Source: PALSA-1316 sp964499365 (GTDB lineage Bacteria; Nitrospirota; Thermodesulfovibrionia; Thermodesulfovibrionales; UBA6898). From it: 64,000 nucleotides of DNA. Shown here in pieces: positions 52,379 to 61,647 of this stretch. Each line of letters begins with the position of its first letter. Position 1 is the stretch's first letter. The notes beneath the pieces are model-generated. The model did not search any database. It was not told the DNA's origin and saw only the letters and a program-made list of their open reading frames with translations. The translations under genes and the position numbers were made by a program. The stretch spans positions 186,001-250,000 of the forward strand of contig CAZCKU010000001.1 of assembly GCA_964499365.1 (NCBI GenBank). The letters run 5' to 3'.

Positions 52379-53586
52379 TGCAGTCACGTGCCCATACCCT
52401 GAAGGCGCCTTCGATCAGGACCTATGACCGGGGGCTTCTGGCAGCGATGCTGCTGCTGATAGCCTTTGGCGCCCTCATGATCTACAGTTCGACCTCGGTT
52501 ATCACGCCGGTGCTTGCCAGGCGGAATATCAGTGAGTTCTATTATTTTAAACGGCATTTTTTTACGATGATTCTCGGCTTCCTGGTCTTCTTCGTCTCTT
52601 ACCGTATCAACCCCGGGTTTCTGAAGAAGGCTGCCGTTCCGATGCTGATCTGTTCCTTTGTCCTTCTCCTGATGGTCTTCCTTCCGCATATCGGGGTGAC
52701 CGCCGGCGGAGCGCGGCGCTGGATAAGGCTCTGGCCTACGACCTTCCAGCCCTCGGAGCTGGTGAAGCTCTCGATGGTCATATTCCTTGCCCGGTATCTC
52801 TCGATGCCCGGGTACAACCCGGAGAGTTTTTATTCGTTTATCAGGCCGCTTATCGTCATGGCTGCGTTCCAGGTCGTCTTCCTGAAACAGCCTGACTTCG
52901 GTTCAACCATGAGCCTTGCCTTCCTGACCTTTGCGATGCTCTTTATCTCGGGCATGCGGATGCGGTATATAGCCTCGGTGATGGTGCTGGCGATACCCGT
53001 GGTCTATAGACTGGTGATGGAGCCCTACCGCCTCAGGAGGGTAACGTCGTTCCTCGACCCGTGGAAGGACCCCCTGGCGAGCGGGTTTCAGCTGGTCCAG
53101 TCGTTCATCGCCCTCGGCAGCGGCGGGATTACCGGCCTGGGGCTCGGCGAGTCGAAGCAGAAGCTGGCCTTTCTCCCGGCGTCCCACACCGACTTCATCG
53201 TCTGCATGGTCGGCGAGGAGCTGGGGTTGGTCGGGGTCTCGGTCCTGATCTCCCTCTTTGTCTTTCTCTTCAGCCGGGGGATCGCGATCTCGAACAGGTC
53301 GCAGGACAAATTCCTCTGTTATCTTTCGTACGGTCTAACCCTGATGATATCCCTGCAGGCCCTGATCAATTTTGCGGTCGTGACCGGACTTGTGCCGACG
53401 AAGGGGCTCCCGCTGCCCTTCCTCAGTTATGGCGGCTCGGCCCTCCTGGTGAACATGGCTGCGGTCGGTATCATGCTGCGGATATCCCGGGGAGACGAGA
53501 CAGTGCCTGCCCACGAAGACAGGGCTGCGAAAGTCAGGCGGGTTGCACGCAGAAATATATACGGCAGCAGAGGGGTGCAGGCGTGA
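52378..53586 (+). CDS. ftsW: Septal peptidoglycan glycosyltransferase FtsW
   Basis: A 402-residue SEDS-family polymerase with about ten membrane helices that works with FtsI. Conserved blocks include GGARRWIRLWPTTFQPSELVK, QPDFGST, GLGLGESKQKL, HTDFI and PLPFLSYGGSAL. The C-terminal tail is basic. The ATG overlaps the murD stop (TGATG), and its stop overlaps the murG start (GTGA). Confidence 0.96.
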   Translation: MQSRAHTLKAPSIRTYDRGLLAAMLLLIAFGALMIYSSTSVITPVLARRNISEFYYFKRHFFTMILGFLVFFVSYRINPGFLKKAAVPMLICSFVLLLMVFLPHIGVTAGGARRWIRLWPTTFQPSELVKLSMVIFLARYLSMPGYNPESFYSFIRPLIVMAAFQVVFLKQPDFGSTMSLAFLTFAMLFISGMRMRYIASVMVLAIPVVYRLVMEPYRLRRVTSFLDPWKDPLASGFQLVQSFIALGSGGITGLGLGESKQKLAFLPASHTDFIVCMVGEELGLVGVSVLISLFVFLFSRGIAISNRSQDKFLCYLSYGLTLMISLQALINFAVVTGLVPTKGLPLPFLSYGGSALLVNMAAVGIMLRISRGDETVPAHEDRAAKVRRVARRNIYGSRGVQA

Positions 53587-54680
53587 AGGTCATGATTGCG
53601 GGCGGCGGCACCGGCGGACACCTCTTCCCGGGGCTGGCGATAGCGGAGGAATTCAGAAAAAGAGACAGTAATGCCGAGATCGTCTTCGTCGGAACCGAGC
53701 ACGGCATTGAGGCGAAGATAATCCCCCGTGAGGGCTATCCCATACGGTACCTGAGGGCACAGGGCATTGTCGGCAAGTCATTTGCCGGGAAGGTGAAGGG
53801 GATTGCCGGACTGTTCCTTTCGTTCGTTGATGCCCGGCGGATACTCAAGGCGGTCAGACCTGACCTCGTGATCGGCGTCGGCGGCTATGCCTCGGGAGCC
53901 ATTGTCATGGTCGCCGACCTGAAATCGATTCCGACGATGATCCATGAGCAGAACTCGGTCCCGGGACTGACAAACAAAATACTCGGCAGGGTCGCCAAAC
54001 GGATCTGCGTCACCTATCATGAAAGCCTGACAGCGTTCCCCATGTACAAGACCTTTCTGACCGGCAATCCTATCCGGCCGAAGATCCTCAAGGGAGACCG
54101 GGAGGCAGCCTGCAGGCTCTTCTCGCTGAAGAAAGACCTCTTCACCGTCTTCATCTTCGGCGGGAGTTCGGGGGCGCAGGCGATCAATCGCACGATGGTG
54201 GACGCGCTGAACCACCTGAACGAACTCAGGGACAACATACAGTTTCTGCACCAGACAGGAGACAGGGACTTTGAGAATATCCGGGACGCCTACCGGAAGG
54301 CCGGCGTGAAGGGGACGGTCGCCCCCTTCATATACCAGATGGCAGAGGCCTATGCCGCCGCCGACGTCGTCGTATCCCGGGCCGGGGCCACAACCCTCGC
54401 CGAGCTGACCGCTCTGGGCAAGCCGGCGATCCTCATCCCCTACCCGTATGCAGCCGGCAGGCACCAGGAGTTTAATGCCCTGAAGCTCGGGGAGATGGGA
54501 GCTGCCATGGTGATGCTCGAAGACGATCTGAAGGGGGAGAACCTGGCCTCTGCGCTCCGTGAAATATACCAGAACACCGGTCTTCAGTCGGAGATGAAGG
54601 CCGCAAGCAAGGGGCTCGGCAGGCCTGAGGCCTGCTCAAGGATCGTGGATATCGCGATGAGCCTGGTGAAAAACTCATGA
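53583..54680 (+). CDS. murG: UDP-GlcNAc transferase forming lipid II
   Basis: A 365-residue GT28 enzyme with the glycine-rich N-terminal loop IAGGGTGGHLFPGLAIAE, HEQNSVPGLTN, GGSSGAQAIN, and the nucleotide-sugar site VVSRAGATTLAEL. It starts at GTG 53583, coupled to ftsW. The frame is open for 174 codons further upstream, but that stretch is the alternate frame of ftsW and is not homologous to MurG. Confidence 0.96.
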   Translation: MKVMIAGGGTGGHLFPGLAIAEEFRKRDSNAEIVFVGTEHGIEAKIIPREGYPIRYLRAQGIVGKSFAGKVKGIAGLFLSFVDARRILKAVRPDLVIGVGGYASGAIVMVADLKSIPTMIHEQNSVPGLTNKILGRVAKRICVTYHESLTAFPMYKTFLTGNPIRPKILKGDREAACRLFSLKKDLFTVFIFGGSSGAQAINRTMVDALNHLNELRDNIQFLHQTGDRDFENIRDAYRKAGVKGTVAPFIYQMAEAYAAADVVVSRAGATTLAELTALGKPAILIPYPYAAGRHQEFNALKLGEMGAAMVMLEDDLKGENLASALREIYQNTGLQSEMKAASKGLGRPEACSRIVDIAMSLVKNS

Positions 54681-54721
54681 ACACTCTAATGCAGATTTCA
54701 GAAGGCAGCAGATGTATTTAT

Positions 54722-54820
54722 GAAAATCTCCCCTCACCCCTGCCTGCCGGACAGGCAGGCCTCTTTGCCAAAGAGGGGGATATTCCTCCCTTTGGCAAAG
54801 GGAGGTTGGGAGGGATTTTC
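54722..54820 (+). repeat. Interspersed palindromic repeat, copy 3, between murG and murC
   Basis: AAAATCTCCCCT opens the element, TGCCTGCCGGACAGGCAGG forms an inner stem, and CCTCCCTTTGGCAAAGGGAGG (54785-54805) is the core. Nearly identical in plan to the copy at 11828. It occupies most of the 186-base gap between murG and murC, the widest gap in the dcw cluster. Confidence 0.88.
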
Positions 54821-54866
54821 TTGGTATTGAACAGACCACTTCAGGGGCTGATGAGGGCCTGCACAG

Positions 54867-56258
54867 ATGTTTGAAAAATACCGGATAATCCACTTTGTCG
54901 GGATCGGCGGCATCGGCATGTCGGGCATCGCCGAGGTGCTTGCCAACCTCGGTTATGAGGTGACCGGGTCCGACCTGAGGGAATCCGACACCACGAGGCG
55001 TCTCAGCGGCATGGGCGTGAAGGTGAGCATCGGGCACCGGGAGGAGCATGTCGGCAATGCCCACGTCGTGGTCATCTCATCCGCTGTCGGGGCTGACAAC
55101 CCCGAGGTTGTTGCGGCAAAGAAGCACCTGATACCCGTTATACCGCGGGCCGAGATGCTGGCGGAACTCGCACGGCTGAAGTACGGCATCCTTGTTGCCG
55201 GTGCGCACGGCAAGACCACGACCACCTCCCTCATTTCTACCGTGCTCGGCCACGGCGGCTTCGACCCGACGATCATCATCGGCGGCAAGCTGAAGGGCAT
55301 CGGCAGCAACGCCAGGCTCGGCAGCGGCGAATTTCTCGTGGCCGAGGCAGATGAGAGCGACGGATCATTCCTGAAGCTCTCTCCGACGATTGCGGTTGTG
55401 ACGAATATCGACCGCGAACATATGGAATTCTTCAGGGACATGGGGCGGCTGAAGGAGGCCTTCCGCGCCTTCATCAACAAGGTTCCATTCTACGGTGTGG
55501 CGTTTGTCTGCATCGAAAACAGCCATGTCAGGGAGCTGATTCCTGACATCCACCGGAGATATATCACCTACGGCTTCTCGCCGGATGCCGATATCCATGC
55601 AGCGAATATCGAGAAGACCTTCCTGTCGGTCAGCTTTGATCTTATGTATCACGGGAAGAATGCGGGCAGGTTCAGCCTGCCAGCCCCCGGGATGCATAAT
55701 GTCCTCAACGCCCTTGCCTGCATCGGCGTGGCGCTGGAACTCAAGATGGACGCCGGCCGTATCAACGAGGCTCTCGCCGGCTTCAGCGGGATCCACCGGA
55801 GGTTCGAGTTCAAGGGTGAGGGCAGGGGGATCAGGGTCTACGACGATTACGGCCATCACCCGACAGAGGTGCGGGCCACGATCATGGCGGCGCGCGAGAA
55901 TATGAAGTACCTCGGTCCACGGGCACAACTCTTTGTCGTCTTCCAGCCGCACCGCTATACCAGGACCTCCGACCTGATGGAGGAATTTGCCGCATCGTTC
56001 GACGCTGCAGACCACACCGTGCTGCTGGATATCTACCCCGCGGGGGAGCCGCCGATCGAGGGGGTGACCTCACAGGCGCTCTACCGCAAGGTGGTCGACA
56101 GGGGGAACAGCAATGTCCTTTACTGCAGCGACAGGGAAGCGGCGATGCGCTATCTCCTGTCGGAGGTGCATGAGGGAGACCTGGTCCTGACGCTCGGGGC
56201 CGGTGATGTCTGGAAAATGGGAGAAAAATTTGTGGAGATGCTCCATGCCGGTGAATGA
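54867..56258 (+). CDS. murC: UDP-MurNAc L-alanine ligase
   Basis: A 463-residue ligase adding the first stem-peptide residue. It has the Rossmann opening IHFVGIGGIGMSGIAE, P-loop VAGAHGKTTTTSL, EADESDGSFL, TNIDREHMEF and the C-terminal DDYGHHPTEV. It restarts the cluster after repeat copy 3. The last 14 bases overlap murB. Confidence 0.97.
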   Translation: MFEKYRIIHFVGIGGIGMSGIAEVLANLGYEVTGSDLRESDTTRRLSGMGVKVSIGHREEHVGNAHVVVISSAVGADNPEVVAAKKHLIPVIPRAEMLAELARLKYGILVAGAHGKTTTTSLISTVLGHGGFDPTIIIGGKLKGIGSNARLGSGEFLVAEADESDGSFLKLSPTIAVVTNIDREHMEFFRDMGRLKEAFRAFINKVPFYGVAFVCIENSHVRELIPDIHRRYITYGFSPDADIHAANIEKTFLSVSFDLMYHGKNAGRFSLPAPGMHNVLNALACIGVALELKMDAGRINEALAGFSGIHRRFEFKGEGRGIRVYDDYGHHPTEVRATIMAARENMKYLGPRAQLFVVFQPHRYTRTSDLMEEFAASFDAADHTVLLDIYPAGEPPIEGVTSQALYRKVVDRGNSNVLYCSDREAAMRYLLSEVHEGDLVLTLGAGDVWKMGEKFVEMLHAGE

Positions 56259-57171
56259 GCAGGAGCTGAAAGAGGCCTTGCAGGGAAGCTATCAGGGGTA
56301 TATCGGCTTCGGCATTTCGATGAAGGAGCATACGACCCTCGGGATCGGCGGCAGGGCGGACGTATTTCTGACGCCGGACGATCCCCTCTCGATGAGGAAC
56401 CTGATCGCCCTGTTCCGGAAGAAGGGTCTGCCGTACCTGACGCTCGGCAGGGGGAGCAATCTCCTGGTCAGGGACAACGGGATTGACGGTGCAGTACTCT
56501 CCCTGAATTCATTCAACCGGATTGAGGTCCTGAAGGAAGGAAACAGCGCGGTCGAGCTGTTTGTCGAGGCAGGGGTGCCGCTCCAGAGACTGGTCAATTT
56601 CTGCCGCGAGGCGGGATATGCAGGGATAGAAGGCCTGACCGGCATACCCGGCACCGTCGGGGGCGCAATCTTCGGGAACGCAGGGTCGTACGGTTGCGAG
56701 ATGAAGGATGCGGTGGTTTCCGTTGCGATCATGGATTCTGACGGACGGCTCGAACGGTTCAAGGCCGCGGGCCTCGGCTTCAGCTATCGTCATTCGGATA
56801 TACAGAAGACCGACGTTATCCTGAGCGCGAACCTCAGGCTCCGCCGCGACGAAAAAGAGGCGGTCGCGGAAAGGACTGCCCGTTTTTTCGATGAGAAGAG
56901 AGCGGCCCAGCCGATCGGTGAGCGTTCAGCAGGCTGTGTCTTCAGAAATCCCGAAGGGAATTCCGCAGGCAGACTGCTTGACGAGGCAGGGTGCAAGGGG
57001 ATGCGGCATGGCGGTATCGAGGTCAGCCGGGTCCATGCCAATTTCTTCATAAACGCGGGAGATGGCTCGGCAGCAGACTATATGGCGCTGATGGAACAGG
57101 TCGCCTCGGCAGTCCACGCCAGGTCCGGGATCATGCTCGAACCTGAAATACAGGTGGCCGGAAGGATTTGA
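56245..57171 (+). CDS. murB: UDP-N-acetylenolpyruvoylglucosamine reductase
   Basis: A 308-residue flavoenzyme reducing UDP-GlcNAc-enolpyruvate to UDP-MurNAc. It has the FAD motifs LGRGSNLLVRD and GIPGTVGGAIFGNAG, and the catalytic Ser region RSAGCVFRNPEG. Size and the missing extra loops fit the type II (Bacillus/Thermus-like) class rather than the longer E. coli type. ATG 56245 is used because upstream residues of the open frame are non-homologous. Confidence 0.95.
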   Translation: MPVNEQELKEALQGSYQGYIGFGISMKEHTTLGIGGRADVFLTPDDPLSMRNLIALFRKKGLPYLTLGRGSNLLVRDNGIDGAVLSLNSFNRIEVLKEGNSAVELFVEAGVPLQRLVNFCREAGYAGIEGLTGIPGTVGGAIFGNAGSYGCEMKDAVVSVAIMDSDGRLERFKAAGLGFSYRHSDIQKTDVILSANLRLRRDEKEAVAERTARFFDEKRAAQPIGERSAGCVFRNPEGNSAGRLLDEAGCKGMRHGGIEVSRVHANFFINAGDGSAADYMALMEQVASAVHARSGIMLEPEIQVAGRI

Positions 57172-57185
57172 CAGAGGGGAGAGCT

Positions 57186-58115
57186 ATGGACAGAAAGATG
57201 CTGAAGAAGATGAAAATAGGGGTGCTGATGGGAGGACAGTCTGCGGAGCGCGAGGTCTCGCTGCGCAGCGGGGCTGCGGTGGTCAAGGCGCTGAAGTCGC
57301 GCGGCTATACCGTCAGGGCCCTTGATGCAGGAGCGGACCTTTATCCCCTGCTGAAAAAAGAGAAGATCGAACTTGCCTTCATCGCCCTTCACGGCGGACA
57401 CGGGGAGAACGGCGCAGTGCAGGGCATGCTCGAGATCATGGGTATCCCCTATACCGGTTCGGGGGTCCTCGCCTCGGCCCTGGCGATGGACAAGGAGGCC
57501 TCGAAGAAGATCTTTCTGTACCACGGTATCCCGGTCCCTGCATGCCGCATTGTCAGGCAGCAGGAGTTCAAGGCAAGGGGCTTCAGACTCGGCACCGGAT
57601 TTAAACTCCCCTGGGTCGTTAAGCCAGCGACCGAGGGCTCGAGTGTCGGTGTTGAGATCGTCAGGAATATGGACGCTGCAGCGAGGGCGGTGAAAAAGGC
57701 CTTTGCTTACGGCAGCGCGGTTGTCCTCGAACAGTATATCAGGGGGAAGGAAGTGCAGATCGCGATTCTGAACGACCGGCCGATCGGCGGGGTCGAGGTG
57801 AGGCCCTCTCTTGAGTTCTACAGTTATGAGGCGAAGTACACCGCAGGCCTGACCGAGTATGTCATCCCCCCGGCTCTCGACAGCCGGACCTATAAGAAGG
57901 CGGGAGAAGCGGCCCTGGCCGCCCACCGCGCTCTCGGCTGCTGCGGGGCGACACGGGTCGATCTCATTGTGGATGACCGGAAACAGCTCTTTGTCCTGGA
58001 GGTCAACACGATTCCGGGCATGACCGAGACGAGTCTCCTGCCGAAGATTGCTGCGTCGGCCGGCCTTGATTTCCCGCGGCTGATCGAGAAGATCATGGAA
58101 GAGGTTGCCGGTTGA
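57186..58115 (+). CDS. ddl: D-alanine-D-alanine ligase
   Basis: A 309-residue ATP-grasp ligase making the D-Ala-D-Ala dipeptide used by MurF. Key blocks are MGGQSAEREVSLRSG, ALHGGHGENGAVQG, PWVVKPATEGSSVGV, and LEVNTIPGMTETSL with metal-binding residues. Both ATG 57186 and an upstream TTG (57168) are in frame; the ATG lies behind a purine-rich AGAGGGGAG. The stop overlaps the ftsQ start. Confidence 0.97.
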   Translation: MDRKMLKKMKIGVLMGGQSAEREVSLRSGAAVVKALKSRGYTVRALDAGADLYPLLKKEKIELAFIALHGGHGENGAVQGMLEIMGIPYTGSGVLASALAMDKEASKKIFLYHGIPVPACRIVRQQEFKARGFRLGTGFKLPWVVKPATEGSSVGVEIVRNMDAAARAVKKAFAYGSAVVLEQYIRGKEVQIAILNDRPIGGVEVRPSLEFYSYEAKYTAGLTEYVIPPALDSRTYKKAGEAALAAHRALGCCGATRVDLIVDDRKQLFVLEVNTIPGMTETSLLPKIAASAGLDFPRLIEKIMEEVAG

Positions 58116-58891
58116 AGGGTGTGAAAAAAATCAGGAAGAATACCGTCGTCGCCAGGGAAGACAGGTCGACCACGGTCCTGCGGCTGAAGCAGACGGCCAG
58201 GATCGTGCTGCCCCTGCTGATCCTCCTCATACTTGCGTCAGCAGGGTATGCTGTCGTCAGAAGCGCCTTCCCGCTGCAGCAGATCCGCTTTACCGGCAAC
58301 CGCCACCTGACTGACGAGGACCTCAGGAGCCTGACCGGGCTTGGGGAGAAAGAGAACCTGGCGACCCTCTCTTCGAGCGCCGTCTTCCGCAGCATGAGCA
58401 CGTCTCCCTGGATACGGTCGGTATCGGTCAGAAAGGATTTCCCGCATACCCTTCAGGTATTCATCAGCGAGGCCGAGGCGTTTGCGCTCCTCGACATGGG
58501 CGGCAGGCACTTTATCGTTGATAACAGGGGGAAGCTGCTTGAGGAGCTGAAGGACAGCCCGATTCCCTTCCTTCCCGTCATCGTCGGCGACCCCTTTGAG
58601 AAGAAAGAGGTGTTCGGCGAGGCGATCAATCTGGTCAGGGCGATCAGGGACGCAGGCATGATCGGCCGCAAGGACAGGATAGAGGTCATCGCACAGAAAC
58701 AGCAGGAGATGACCGTAAACCTCGACGGCGTTGTGGTAAAGGTCGGGACCGGCGACTACCAGGAAAAACTGGTGAGGCTGCTGGAGCTGGAGGAAGAGAT
58801 CAGGAGCAGGCGGATCCCGGTTGATTATATCGATCTGAGGTTTGCGAACAGGGTGGTGGTAAAACCGGTGAATGAGGTGGTCCGCAGATGA
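58112..58891 (+). CDS. ftsQ: Cell division protein FtsQ
   Basis: A 259-residue bitopic division protein. A basic cytoplasmic tail and one membrane helix (about residues 32-50) are followed by a POTRA domain (about 52-125; FPLQQIRFTGNRHLTDEDL) and the FtsQ beta domain ending in YIDLRFANRVVVKP, the conserved closing strand. The start is TTG 58112, overlapping ddl, or GTG 58121. FtsQ scaffolds FtsL and FtsB. The stop overlaps ftsA by four bases. Confidence 0.93.
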   Translation: MKGVKKIRKNTVVAREDRSTTVLRLKQTARIVLPLLILLILASAGYAVVRSAFPLQQIRFTGNRHLTDEDLRSLTGLGEKENLATLSSSAVFRSMSTSPWIRSVSVRKDFPHTLQVFISEAEAFALLDMGGRHFIVDNRGKLLEELKDSPIPFLPVIVGDPFEKKEVFGEAINLVRAIRDAGMIGRKDRIEVIAQKQQEMTVNLDGVVVKVGTGDYQEKLVRLLELEEEIRSRRIPVDYIDLRFANRVVVKPVNEVVRR

Positions 58892-60177
58892 GGCAGCATA
58901 TCATCGTCGGCCTCGATGTCGGAACTACCAAGATCTGCGGGGTTGCGGCGCAGGTGCACGGTTCCGAGATCAACCTCCTGGGCATGGGTGTTTCACCGTC
59001 TGCCGGGCTCAGAAAAGGCGTGGTTATCAATATCGATGACACGGTCGGCTCGATAAAGAAGGCGCTGGACGAGACCGAGGCCTGCAGCGGCGTCAGGGTC
59101 AGGTCGGTCTCGGTCGGCATATCAGGCAGCCATGTCAGGGGCTTTGAGAGCTGCGGTGCCGTCGGTATCAGGGGGAAAGAGGTGAGTCAGGCCGATGTTG
59201 AACGAGCGATCGAGTCGGCGCGTGCGGTCTATATCCCGCTTGACCGCGAGGTGCTGCATGTCATCCCGACAGAGTTTATCCTCGACGGCCAGGAGGGGAT
59301 TACCGACCCGATCGGCATGTCGGGCGTCAGGCTCGAGGCAAAGGTCCAGATCATCACCGGTGCGATTTCGTCCGTGCAGAATCTGCTGAAATGCTGCGAG
59401 AAGGCCGGGCTCGATGTCGTGGACCTCGTCTTTGAACCGCTCGCCTCTGCGCGTGCGGTCCTCACCAGGGACGAGAAGGAGGCCGGAGTTGTCCTCGTCG
59501 ATATCGGAGGCGGTACCACGGATATAGCCCTTTTCAGGGAGGGGAGTCTCAGGCACGCCGCGGTGCTCGGGGTCGGCGGCAACCACATTACGAATGATAT
59601 TGCGGTCGGTCTGAGGATCCAGATGCCGGAGGCTGAACGACTGAAGAAGACGGCCGGAGCTGCCATGGCCGGCCAGGACGACGAAGAGCCGGAAGTCCAG
59701 ATGACCCAGGCCGGTGGTCAGGTCAGGTCGCTTCCCCGTGCCAGCCTCGTCAGTATTATCCGGCCCCGGTGCGAGGAGATGCTGGAACTCGTCAGGGAAG
59801 AACTGAAGCGGGGGTTTGGCTATGAGCATGCCGTGTATGGCGTTGTACTGGCCGGCGGCTCGTCTCTGATGAAGGGGTTCGACCGGATGGCCGAGTCGGT
59901 CCTGCAGCTGCCGGTTCGGATCGGCACGCCGCACATCATCAGCACAGCTGATCAGGCTGTTGATTCGGCGCTCAGGAGTCCTCAGTATGCCACCGGGGTA
60001 GGCCTCGTTGCCTGTTCGTCGATCGTCGATCGTCCGCGCAGCGTCCATCCGGTCAGCTCGAACAGTCTTCTCGGCAGGATGCGGCACTGGGCAAAAGATC
60101 TTTTTAAGAATGCGGAAGCAATAAATCCAGACTACAAAAAAGAAGGGGGTATGGTATGTTCGAAATCGAAGAAATAA
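58888..60177 (+). CDS. ftsA: Cell division protein FtsA
   Basis: A 429-residue actin-like ATPase tethering FtsZ to the membrane. It has the phosphate 1 loop GLDVGTTKICG, the 1C subdomain, the phosphate 2 loop VDIGGGTTDIA, and the adenosine motif VVLAGGSSLMKG. An amphipathic C-terminal helix (LLGRMRHWAKDLF) can act as membrane anchor, followed by a short basic tail. The last 22 bases overlap ftsZ, so the two are coupled. Confidence 0.96.
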   Translation: MRQHIIVGLDVGTTKICGVAAQVHGSEINLLGMGVSPSAGLRKGVVINIDDTVGSIKKALDETEACSGVRVRSVSVGISGSHVRGFESCGAVGIRGKEVSQADVERAIESARAVYIPLDREVLHVIPTEFILDGQEGITDPIGMSGVRLEAKVQIITGAISSVQNLLKCCEKAGLDVVDLVFEPLASARAVLTRDEKEAGVVLVDIGGGTTDIALFREGSLRHAAVLGVGGNHITNDIAVGLRIQMPEAERLKKTAGAAMAGQDDEEPEVQMTQAGGQVRSLPRASLVSIIRPRCEEMLELVREELKRGFGYEHAVYGVVLAGGSSLMKGFDRMAESVLQLPVRIGTPHIISTADQAVDSALRSPQYATGVGLVACSSIVDRPRSVHPVSSNSLLGRMRHWAKDLFKNAEAINPDYKKEGGMVCSKSKK

Positions 60178-61301
60178 GGGGGCAGAAGGCCAAGATCAAG
60201 GTGATCGGCGTCGGCGGTGCAGGAGGCAACGCGGTCAATAATATGATTGCCTCGACTCTGCAGGGGGTTGAGTTCATTGCGGCCAACACAGACCTGCAGG
60301 TGCTTGAGACGTCCCTGGCGCCGGTGCGCATCCAGCTCGGGACGGAACTGACACGGGGGCTGGGCGCAGGCTCGAACCCCGAGATTGGCAGGCAGGCGGC
60401 CCATGAGGACCGGGAGGCCCTTCTGGAGGTGATGGATGGCTGCGATATGGTCTTCATAACCGCGGGCATGGGCGGCGGCACCGGCACCGGAGCCGCCCCG
60501 GTGGTTGCGAGCATCGCCAGGGAGCTCGGCATCCTGACCGTGGCCGTCGTGACAAAACCCTTCTTCTATGAAGGGAAACGCAGACTGATCAACGCGGAAG
60601 AGGGCATGAAAGAGCTTTCGAAGCACGTCGATACCATCATCGTCATCCCGAACGACAAAATAAGCATGGTGGTCGAAAAGGGCACTCCCCTGCTCAAGTC
60701 GTTCTCGATCGCCAATGACGTCCTGAGGCAGGCGGTGCAGGGCATATCCGACATCATCCTCGTCCCCGGGCTGATAAACGTCGACTTTGCGGACGTCAAG
60801 ACGATCATGGAGAATATGGGCCGAGCGGTCATGGGTTCCGGCGTCGGCAGAGGCGAACGCGGTGCGTTCGAGGCGGCGAAACAGGCGATTTCGAACCCGC
60901 TGCTTGAGGACTCTTCGATCGAGGGCGCAAAGGGCATCCTGATGAATATCACCGGCGGGATAGAGATGTCCCTGAACGAGATCAACGACGCAACAGCCCT
61001 GATCTACGACCTGGCGCACGAGGATGTCAATGTGATCTTCGGTGCGGTCGTCGATCCGGACATCAAGGACGAGGTGCGGGTGACGGTGATTGCGACCGGG
61101 TTTGATGAGAAGAAGGAAAAGGTCCAGCTCCCGGAGATCCAGAAATGGAGGCCGGTCAAGGAACCGCTGAGCTTCAAGGGTTCCGAAAGGGTCCTCGCCA
61201 AGAACATGAACTTCGACCTCGAGACGGTACAGAAGGGCAGCGACGGCTTCAAGTATGAGGAGGCCCTTGACCTGCCGACCTTTCTGAGAAAATCGGTATA
61301 A
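60156..61301 (+). CDS. ftsZ: Cell division GTPase FtsZ
   Basis: A 381-residue tubulin homologue forming the Z-ring. It has KVIGVGGAGGNAVNNM, the tubulin signature GGGTGTGAAP and the T7 loop NVDFADVKTIM. A short linker and the conserved C-terminal peptide DLPTFLRK, which contacts FtsA, close the protein. ATG 60156 is preceded by GAAGGGGG inside ftsA. It is the last gene of the dcw cluster. Confidence 0.98.
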   Translation: MFEIEEIRGQKAKIKVIGVGGAGGNAVNNMIASTLQGVEFIAANTDLQVLETSLAPVRIQLGTELTRGLGAGSNPEIGRQAAHEDREALLEVMDGCDMVFITAGMGGGTGTGAAPVVASIARELGILTVAVVTKPFFYEGKRRLINAEEGMKELSKHVDTIIVIPNDKISMVVEKGTPLLKSFSIANDVLRQAVQGISDIILVPGLINVDFADVKTIMENMGRAVMGSGVGRGERGAFEAAKQAISNPLLEDSSIEGAKGILMNITGGIEMSLNEINDATALIYDLAHEDVNVIFGAVVDPDIKDEVRVTVIATGFDEKKEKVQLPEIQKWRPVKEPLSFKGSERVLAKNMNFDLETVQKGSDGFKYEEALDLPTFLRKSV

Positions 61302-61323
61302 ACGGTTTATACGTTTTCCCCCC

Positions 61324-61361
61324 GAGGGGCTGCCCGGTTTCCCCCAACCGGGCAGCCCCTC
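61324..61361 (+). terminator. 16-bp perfect hairpin after ftsZ
   Basis: GAGGGGCTGCCCGGTT (61324-61339) pairs completely with AACCGGGCAGCCCCTC (61346-61361), with a 6-base loop, 23 bases after the ftsZ stop. It is followed by C- and A-tracts rather than T, so termination may not be purely intrinsic. Confidence 0.65.
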
Positions 61362-61407
61362 ACCCCCCCAAAAAAAATTATTAATCTGGCAATCAAATAT
61401 CATAATG

Positions 61408-61486
61408 TCGTCATTGTCCGGCTTGACCGGACAATCCAGAGCCTATTGAAATACCTGGATTCCCCGATCAAGTCGTGGCATGACGA
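61408..61486. repeat. Complete palindromic (MITE-like) element
   Basis: Two arms of about 32 bases (61408-61439 and 61454-61486) form an imperfect inverted repeat: TCGTCAT...CTTGA.CGG..AATCCAG on each strand, around a 14-base centre. It lies in the gene-free stretch after ftsZ (61302-61647), where nothing else was recognised. Single arms occur at 3435 and 17948. Confidence 0.7.
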
Positions 61487-61647
61487 AGCAGAAAGTTTCA
61501 TGTATATATTTGCCGGGCTAAAAATAACATTGTCGTCGTTCTTTCTGCCAACCGGCATGGTTCAGCGTGGGAACCAAGCTTCCTCAAAGACAAGGTGGCA
61601 TGCGCCTGCAGCTACCAATTCACGCACAGCTGTGATAAACTCTATTC

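Noticed and set aside
53061..53582. A 174-codon N-terminal extension of MurG
   Set aside because: It is the alternate frame of ftsW. MurG homologues start at the glycine-rich loop, matching GTG 53583.
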